Below, piece by piece: positions 1 through 3,671 of a DNA stretch of 5,931 nt. Below the pieces are notes generated by a model. That model had not been told where the DNA came from and did no database searches. It saw nothing but the letters and a program-made list of their open reading frames with translations. Within the stretch, counting starts at the first letter, position 1; each line of letters starts with the position of its first letter. The position numbers and the translations under genes were made by a program. Location of the stretch: assembly GCA_003551945.1 (NCBI GenBank), contig PUNZ01000058.1, positions 1 to 5,931 of the forward strand. The letters run 5' to 3'. Source of the stretch: Halovenus sp. (GTDB taxonomy: Archaea; Halobacteriota; Halobacteria; Halobacteriales; Haloarculaceae).

Positions 1-932
1 CGCCCATCCTCGGTCTCTGCAACAACTGCCTCCGCTTCCGTTTCGGGAAGTGCGGCAACGAATCCAGTCCCCATGTTGAACGTCCGATGCATCTCCTCGT
101 CGGAGACGTTCCCTTCAGCCTGAATGAACTCGAAAACAGGTTGCGGTTCGAACGGCTCGGTCACTTCATAGCGAGCATCACCCATCCGCAGGAGGTTCGT
201 CCAACCCCCGCCAGTGACGTGTGCTGCCGCATGTGTCTGATGCGTTCGGAGTGCGGGCAAAAGCGCGGTATACAGTCGCGTTGGTTCCAGTAGCTCCTCG
301 GCGATTGTTCGGTCGGGGTTCGGTGGAAACGGGTCGGTGTACTCGTGAGACTGGGTGGCTGCTTCGCGGGCAAGTGTGAGACCATTCGAATGAACCCCGC
401 TGGATGGCCAGCCAACCAGCAGGTCTCCGGGCTGTGCCTCGCCTGGAAAGAGCGCGTCCTTCGGGGCAAGTCCGGCACACGCGCCAGCGATGTCAAGCCC
501 ACGAATGACGTCAGGCATCACCGCAGTCTCGCCGCCGACAAGGGCAACCGCGGCTTCCTCTGCACCGCGGCGCAACCCTTCGCCAATTTCTTCGGCCGTC
601 TCGTCATCTGGCACCTCGACGGCCAGATAATCGACAAACGCAACGGGTTCGACACCCTGTGCAACGAGGTCGTTGACGTTCATCGCCAGACAGTCAATCC
701 CGATAGTCGAATAGTCGTCGATGGCCTCGGCAACGAGTAACTTCGTCCCGACACCATCCGTTGCCAGCGCGAGATACTGGTCACCAATATCAACCAGTCC
801 CGCGTAGTCGCCTTCGAACTCGCCGACCGCGCCGATGAGAGCGGCCGTCGCCTGTTCGCTTGCTTCGATGTCGACCCCGGTCTCCGCGTAGGTCAGCCCC
901 TCCTCATCGTCAGGGTCGGTCTCCTCGGTCAT
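1..932 (-). CDS. purM: Phosphoribosylformylglycinamidine cyclo-ligase (AIR synthase), C-terminus cut by window edge
   Basis: This is cytoplasmic AIR synthase of de novo purine synthesis, which closes the imidazole ring: FGAM + ATP gives AIR + ADP + Pi. The frame runs open from ATG at 932-930 to the window edge, giving 310 residues. Family motifs appear in the right order: DGVGTK at 59-64, MNVNDL at 84-89, a GVEPVAFVDYLA segment at 93-104, GGETAVMP at 133-140, PSSGVHSNG at 176-184, HVTGGG at 238-243 and FNMGTGF at 285-291. The usual family length is about 330-350 residues, so only a short C-terminal piece should be missing. The N-terminus begins with an acidic tail (residues 1-12), typical of haloarchaea. 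This start is chosen because it precedes the conserved TYAETGVDI opening and lies about 27 bases from a weak TATA-like element. The gene lies 52 bases behind the M50 gene on the same strand, so read-through is possible. The identification is secure; nothing in it looks broken. Confidence 0.97.
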   Translation of the reverse strand, partial: MTEETDPDDEEGLTYAETGVDIEASEQATAALIGAVGEFEGDYAGLVDIGDQYLALATDGVGTKLLVAEAIDDYSTIGIDCLAMNVNDLVAQGVEPVAFVDYLAVEVPDDETAEEIGEGLRRGAEEAAVALVGGETAVMPDVIRGLDIAGACAGLAPKDALFPGEAQPGDLLVGWPSSGVHSNGLTLAREAATQSHEYTDPFPPNPDRTIAEELLEPTRLYTALLPALRTHQTHAAAHVTGGGWTNLLRMGDARYEVTEPFEPQPVFEFIQAEGNVSDEEMHRTFNMGTGFVAALPETEAEAVVAETEDG

Positions 933-954
933 TGTCCGGGAAAGCGACTGGCAC

Positions 955-966
955 GGGCAAAAGCCC
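955..966 (-). promoter_or_regulatory. Possible purM TATA element inside a perfect GGGC-N4-GCCC hairpin
   Basis: On the minus strand the sequence GGGCTTTTGCCC lies in the 52-base gap between the M50 stop and the purM start. Its CTTTTG core is centred about 27 bases upstream of the purM ATG, the spacing expected for a TATA element driving a leaderless transcript. The same bases form a 4-bp perfect stem with a four-base loop, which one A-T pair and one G-T wobble extend to about six pairs. It could instead be a weak 3'-end structure for the upstream operon, although no longer T tract follows. No clear purine-rich BRE is visible. Both roles are inferences from position. Confidence 0.35.
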
Positions 967-984
967 ATCGCTCTTTCCGTCTCC

Positions 985-1620
985 TCAGAAGCCAAAGGTC
1001 AGCAGGAAGCCAACCAGCAACAGTACCGCGGTTGCGAAGGTCGCACCAAAGGCCGGTTTGCTCCAATCAAGGACCGTTCGTCCATCAAGGGGCCCGAACG
1101 GAATCATGTTGAACGCGGCGAGAAAGAGGTTAATCAGAACACCCATTCGCGCAATCTCGCCGAGAAAGCCCGAGAGGAACAAAAACGGGAGGAAAAAGAA
1201 CGCAGCGAGAACCAGATTCGTGACTGGTCCCGCAACGGCAATGATACCATTCTGTCGGAGGGTGATACGACCGCGATGGTAGACTGCACCGGGTGCGGCA
1301 AAAATAAACCCAGCTAATCCCGACGCGATGGCGATACCGAGCAGGCCGTAATCTGCACGAAAGGCGGCAACCTGTCCGAATTTGATGGCAACGACTTTGT
1401 GTGCGAGTTCGTGAAGCAAAAAGCCGGTCCCGACCGTGAGCATGCTCATGACGAACAGTTCAAGCAAGTAATCAACAAACAGCGGTGCAGCCTGAATCTG
1501 CTCCATCGGTGCCAGAAACAGCGTAAAGGCCAGCCCCAGCGCAACCCACGCAAGCGCGAGGTCGCGCAGCTCGGTTTGGTCAAACTGAATGCCCCGAATG
1601 GTCCAGTACTGATAGCTCAT
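985..1620 (-). CDS. M50-family (site-2-protease-type) intramembrane metallopeptidase
   Basis: This is a predicted zinc-dependent protease that cuts substrates within or next to the membrane. The zinc-binding HExxH motif is seen as HELAH at 70-74. The second S2P motif is NMIPFGPLDG at 171-180, with D179 as the likely third zinc ligand, and GPVTN at 131-135 matches the conserved G-P-x-x-N segment. At 211 residues it is a compact core with no visible PDZ or CBS domain. Hydrophobic stretches at about 22-40, 48-70, 92-110, 126-150, 160-175 and 190-211 suggest about six membrane segments. The ATG overlaps the stop of the upstream TraB-like gene as ATGA, and GAGGG lies six bases ahead of it, so translation is probably coupled. 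The substrate is unknown. Family members elsewhere release membrane-bound transcription factors or degrade signal-peptide remnants; its pairing with TraB suggests a joint role in membrane proteolysis, which is inference. Confidence 0.94.
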   Translation of the reverse strand: MSYQYWTIRGIQFDQTELRDLALAWVALGLAFTLFLAPMEQIQAAPLFVDYLLELFVMSMLTVGTGFLLHELAHKVVAIKFGQVAAFRADYGLLGIAIASGLAGFIFAAPGAVYHRGRITLRQNGIIAVAGPVTNLVLAAFFFLPFLFLSGFLGEIARMGVLINLFLAAFNMIPFGPLDGRTVLDWSKPAFGATFATAVLLLVGFLLTFGF

Positions 1621-3266
1621 CGGTATCCCTCTAACAGAAGTGGGAGCAGGTCAGTAACCAGTCGCGCACCCTCGCGTGCACCGTTCAACAACTCTTCGCC
1701 CATCCCGCCGATACCGCCGATATCAGTGGCGAAATACGGTAACAGAACGGTTGCAAAGAGAATGGTTGCGATAAAGCTCCCGACGTTCGTCATCCCGACA
1801 ATCAGGATGAGCCGAAAGAGCGGAACGTCATCGCGCATCTGCTTGACAAGCTGGAGCAAGGGCGTCTCCTGGTCTTTCAGCATCTCGTTGAGCTTCCCGA
1901 TGTCCGAGACGTTGACGCGAGTATAGCGCAACTCAACGTAGCCAGCGAACCAACCCGGCGCAAGCAAGGGGTTGACGCTTGTCAACCACGCAACCGCACC
2001 ACCGACGCCTGCGCTCGTCCAGTGTGCACCCGCGAGACGCGCCAGCGCGGCAGCGATAATGCCGTTTACGAGGAACCATGCAACAAAGAGCGTAATCAGG
2101 AACTCTCCCTGCACGCCGGCGAGCGCGAGCAGGATGAAAAAGACGAGAAACCCGACGGTAAACAGGTAGCCGATTCCCTTGTACAGAATCGACGAGAAAC
2201 GACCGCCGGAACTCGTCCCCACGAGTGACTCCGGTGGTGGGAGTTCATCTGGGTGAGCAAGGTAATGTTCGATACCGGCACGGTGGCCAGCGCCGACAAC
2301 TGCCACCACGTCATAGCCTGCATCGCGCAGGGCAACCAGTCGGTGGGCAATAAAGGCGTCTCGTTCGTCAATCAGGGCTTCGGCCCCACCCGGAGAGAAC
2401 CGGCGGAACTCCTCTATCATCGCGGTGACGACATCAGCGTCAGTGAGTCGGTCCATATCGATTTCGTGCTCTTCCATGCCACGAGTCGACAGTGCGAGCA
2501 ACGCACCGAGAGGGACCCCAATCACGAGTGCAAACGCCGTTGCGATGAGAAGGCCATCAAGCAGGGATAAGAGGGTGCCAACGAGGCCGCCGAGCACCGG
2601 AAGCCCGATGGCCGTGCTGAACCCTGCCGGGACAAATATCGGACCAGCAAGCGCGCTGGTGATGATTGCGCCGATAAACCCAACTGAGAAGCCAATCGTC
2701 ATGGCTGCTGTCCACGGGCCAGCCATCTCAACCAGTAACGCGGCAACAATTTGGAGCTTCTCACGCAAGCGCATCCGACCCCAGAGGCGCTGGACGGTCA
2801 GTTGGATATCGCGGTCAACGAGTGCAACGCCGCTGCCGTGTTGTTTTGCCGACTCGATAGCGGCCCGCATATCTGCACCCGGTTCGATATCGAACTCATC
2901 GCCCAGTCGGGCCTGCACGTACGAAAGCAACCAGTAGGCGAGGAACTGATAGACCGTCTTGCCGGAGATAACATCGCCGGGGTCGATGTCGTCGGGCGTC
3001 TCACCCTGCATCCGCTTGTACCGACTTTCGTCAAGTTCAACCGCAACAACGTCGGGCCGCTCGCGCTCGATGGTCTCTTTGACCTCCTCAACGCTTTCGT
3101 GTGAGACGTGTGCCGTGCCAACGACCGTTACGGAGCCCTCTTTCGTTGCCTGAGCCTGCTTTCCCGCGGCTTCGGGGTCAAGCAAGGTGTCAGCATCGTC
3201 TACGTGTGAGTCGCCCGGCGTCTCCGCTGTGGGTGTGTTGGCGTCACCGGGCGACTCGTCAGTCAT
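1617..3266 (-). CDS. TraB/GumN/Tiki-superfamily multi-pass membrane protein
   Basis: This 549-residue protein belongs to the TraB ('pheromone shutdown') branch of the Tiki/TraB/ChaN superfamily, some members of which are metal-dependent proteases. Its archaeal function is not established. An acidic tail (1-45) precedes the catalytic-type domain: GTAHVS at 50-55 with the first GxxH (G50-H53), VVAVELDESRY at 73-83 with E77, DRDI at 151-154, then LWGRMRLREK at 161-170. After a hydrophobic stretch (about 181-261) the domain resumes with LIDERDAFIAHRL at 298-310 and VVGAGH at 323-328, the second GxxH (G325-H328). Further membrane segments lie at about 365-385, 388-410, 418-440 and 484-511. Enterococcal TraB is shorter (about 390 residues), so the membrane stretch within the domain and the acidic tail are extra. 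The stop overlaps the M50 start as ATGA. A TATA-like element with a BRE lies at the right distance for a leaderless start at this ATG. The family call is strong; protease activity is inferred from the family. Confidence 0.93.
   Translation of the reverse strand: MTDESPGDANTPTAETPGDSHVDDADTLLDPEAAGKQAQATKEGSVTVVGTAHVSHESVEEVKETIERERPDVVAVELDESRYKRMQGETPDDIDPGDVISGKTVYQFLAYWLLSYVQARLGDEFDIEPGADMRAAIESAKQHGSGVALVDRDIQLTVQRLWGRMRLREKLQIVAALLVEMAGPWTAAMTIGFSVGFIGAIITSALAGPIFVPAGFSTAIGLPVLGGLVGTLLSLLDGLLIATAFALVIGVPLGALLALSTRGMEEHEIDMDRLTDADVVTAMIEEFRRFSPGGAEALIDERDAFIAHRLVALRDAGYDVVAVVGAGHRAGIEHYLAHPDELPPPESLVGTSSGGRFSSILYKGIGYLFTVGFLVFFILLALAGVQGEFLITLFVAWFLVNGIIAAALARLAGAHWTSAGVGGAVAWLTSVNPLLAPGWFAGYVELRYTRVNVSDIGKLNEMLKDQETPLLQLVKQMRDDVPLFRLILIVGMTNVGSFIATILFATVLLPYFATDIGGIGGMGEELLNGAREGARLVTDLLPLLLEGYR
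1627..1631 (-). promoter_or_regulatory. Shine-Dalgarno site for the M50 gene
   Basis: The minus strand reads GAGGG, then six bases (ATACCG), then the ATG at 1620-1618. GAGG can pair with the archaeal 16S 3' end (…CACCUCC). The site lies inside the last codons of the TraB-like gene, as expected for an internal operon gene, whereas the first gene shows no such site. It supports this start for the M50 gene. Confidence 0.6.
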
Positions 3267-3290
3267 CGTTGCGCCCTATCCACCCACCGC

Positions 3291-3304
3291 ATACAAGGGT
3301 TTCG
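3291..3304 (-). promoter_or_regulatory. Archaeal BRE/TATA promoter of the TraB-M50 operon
   Basis: On the minus strand CGAAA (3304-3300), a BRE-like purine box, is followed by CTTGTAT (3297-3291), a TATA-like box centred about 28 bases upstream of the TraB ATG at 3266. This spacing puts the transcription start at or next to the start codon. No Shine-Dalgarno sequence lies before the ATG, which fits a leaderless mRNA as is common in haloarchaea. Confidence 0.55.
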
Positions 3305-3379
3305 TCGTCGCCCTTCGAAAGGCCACTATCGTCAGTGCCAGCAATCTCTCGGAATGAACGTCTGTCGTGTGCAAATCAA

Positions 3380-3389
3380 AGAGGTATAT
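3380..3389 (+). promoter_or_regulatory. Unassigned TATA-like element
   Basis: The bases GAGGTATATG, preceded by the A-rich CAAATCAAA, resemble a haloarchaeal BRE/TATA pair. A start 25-28 bases downstream would fall near 3410. No good protein frame begins there: the first ATG downstream, at 3419, opens only a nine-codon frame (MGCRQQPVQ) ending with TGA at 3446-3448. If used, it would more likely drive a short RNA through the inverted repeats. This call rests on sequence similarity and position only. Confidence 0.3.
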
Positions 3390-3431
3390 GTGTGACAAAA
3401 AACCGCAAGCTTCTCTGGATGGGTTGTAGGC

Positions 3432-3442
3432 AACAGCCTGTT
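3432..3442. repeat. Short palindrome AACAG-C-CTGTT
   Basis: Two perfect 5-base arms flank one base. It could be a dimeric regulator's half-site pair or the base of an RNA hairpin. Related AACA/TGTT bases recur 30-45 bases to the right in the longer inverted repeat at 3472-3492. Confidence 0.4.
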
Positions 3443-3471
3443 CAGTGAGGTCAACGGGGTCGCAATCGGAC

Positions 3472-3492
3472 GGAACAGACAAACCATGTTCC
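3472..3492. repeat. Inverted repeat GGAACA-N9-TGTTCC
   Basis: Perfect 6-base arms (3472-3477 and 3487-3492) are separated by nine bases, so the arm centres lie about 15 bases apart. Both arms are followed closely by CAGACA (3476-3481 and 3492-3497), a partial direct repeat. The geometry suits either a dimeric DNA-binding protein or an RNA stem-loop; the sequence does not decide. Confidence 0.45.
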
Positions 3493-3551
3493 AGACATCT
3501 GCCATCTCTCCCACGGCGTCTTGTTGTGCTGTCAGAGCTTGTTGGCAACTG

Positions 3552-3577
3552 GCCTTCGCTGGGGAAAGCGAACCGGC
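3552..3577. repeat. Hairpin TTCGCT-N6-AGCGAA with extended stem
   Basis: Perfect 6-base arms at 3555-3560 and 3567-3572 enclose the loop GGGGAA. Beyond a two-base bulge (CC at 3573-3574), GCC at 3552-3554 can pair with GGC at 3575-3577, giving a nine-pair interrupted stem. This is the strongest RNA-like fold visible in the gap. It competes with a second inverted repeat, CCGGC-N10-GCCGG (3573-3577 with 3588-3592). Confidence 0.45.
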
Positions 3578-3638
3578 TGGACAACGGGCCGGATACGCAA
3601 TTCTACCGTTGTTTCACTTACAGATAAAGACCGGTGCT

Positions 3639-3650
3639 ATTATAATTAAT
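3639..3650 (+). promoter_or_regulatory. TATA box of the sensor gene
   Basis: An AT-only stretch (ATTATAATTAAT) is centred about 27 bases upstream of the ATG at 3672, so transcription would begin at or beside that ATG and give a leaderless mRNA. No Shine-Dalgarno sequence is suitably placed. The box contains the self-complementary TTATAA, so weak transcription in the other direction, into the gap, is also conceivable. No clear BRE is seen on either side. Confidence 0.6.
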
Positions 3651-3671
3651 GTTGGAGTAGAATATGGCTAT

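Larger units (their letters stand above)
3267..3671. other. 405-base divergent intergenic region with inverted repeats, no convincing protein gene
   Basis: The gap separates the divergent TraB-like and sensor genes. Its ends hold the two outward promoters. The middle contains a plus-strand TATA-like element near 3384, an A6 run at 3397-3402 (T6 on the minus strand) and a cluster of short inverted repeats between 3432 and 3592. Open frames here (for example 3276-3584 minus and 3445-3627 plus) show no recognisable family, no haloarchaeal acidic composition and no well-placed start signals, so I do not call them genes. A small RNA is possible. No tRNA cloverleaf, terminal repeat or transposase remnant was seen. 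Confidence 0.6.

Noticed and set aside
161..502. Minus-strand frames of about 100 codons within purM
   Set aside because: They use other frames over conserved purM codons and show Arg/Ser/Thr-rich composition typical of shadows.
1617..3266. Reading the TraB-like protein as a conjugation protein
   Set aside because: The name collides with the unrelated type IV secretion TraB. The GTAHVS, ERD and GAGH motifs place this in the TraB/Tiki superfamily, and no other transfer genes are nearby.
3419..3448. Nine-codon frame MGCRQQPVQ just downstream of the TATA-like element near 3384
   Set aside because: Its ATG is near the expected start region, but the frame is too short to support as a gene without expression data.
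3276..3584. 102-codon minus-strand frame in the intergenic gap
   Set aside because: It is Arg/Cys/Leu-rich rather than acidic, has no recognisable motif, and would overlap the TraB operon promoter. It looks like a chance frame in GC-rich DNA.
3400..3600. Possible tRNA, CRISPR array or insertion-sequence remnant in the gap
   Set aside because: No cloverleaf or GTTCGAATC-type T-arm, no regularly spaced direct repeats, and no terminal inverted repeats with target duplication or transposase fragment were seen.
3445..3627. 60-codon plus-strand frame in the gap
   Set aside because: No family resemblance, no suitably spaced promoter or Shine-Dalgarno site, basic and Cys-containing composition.
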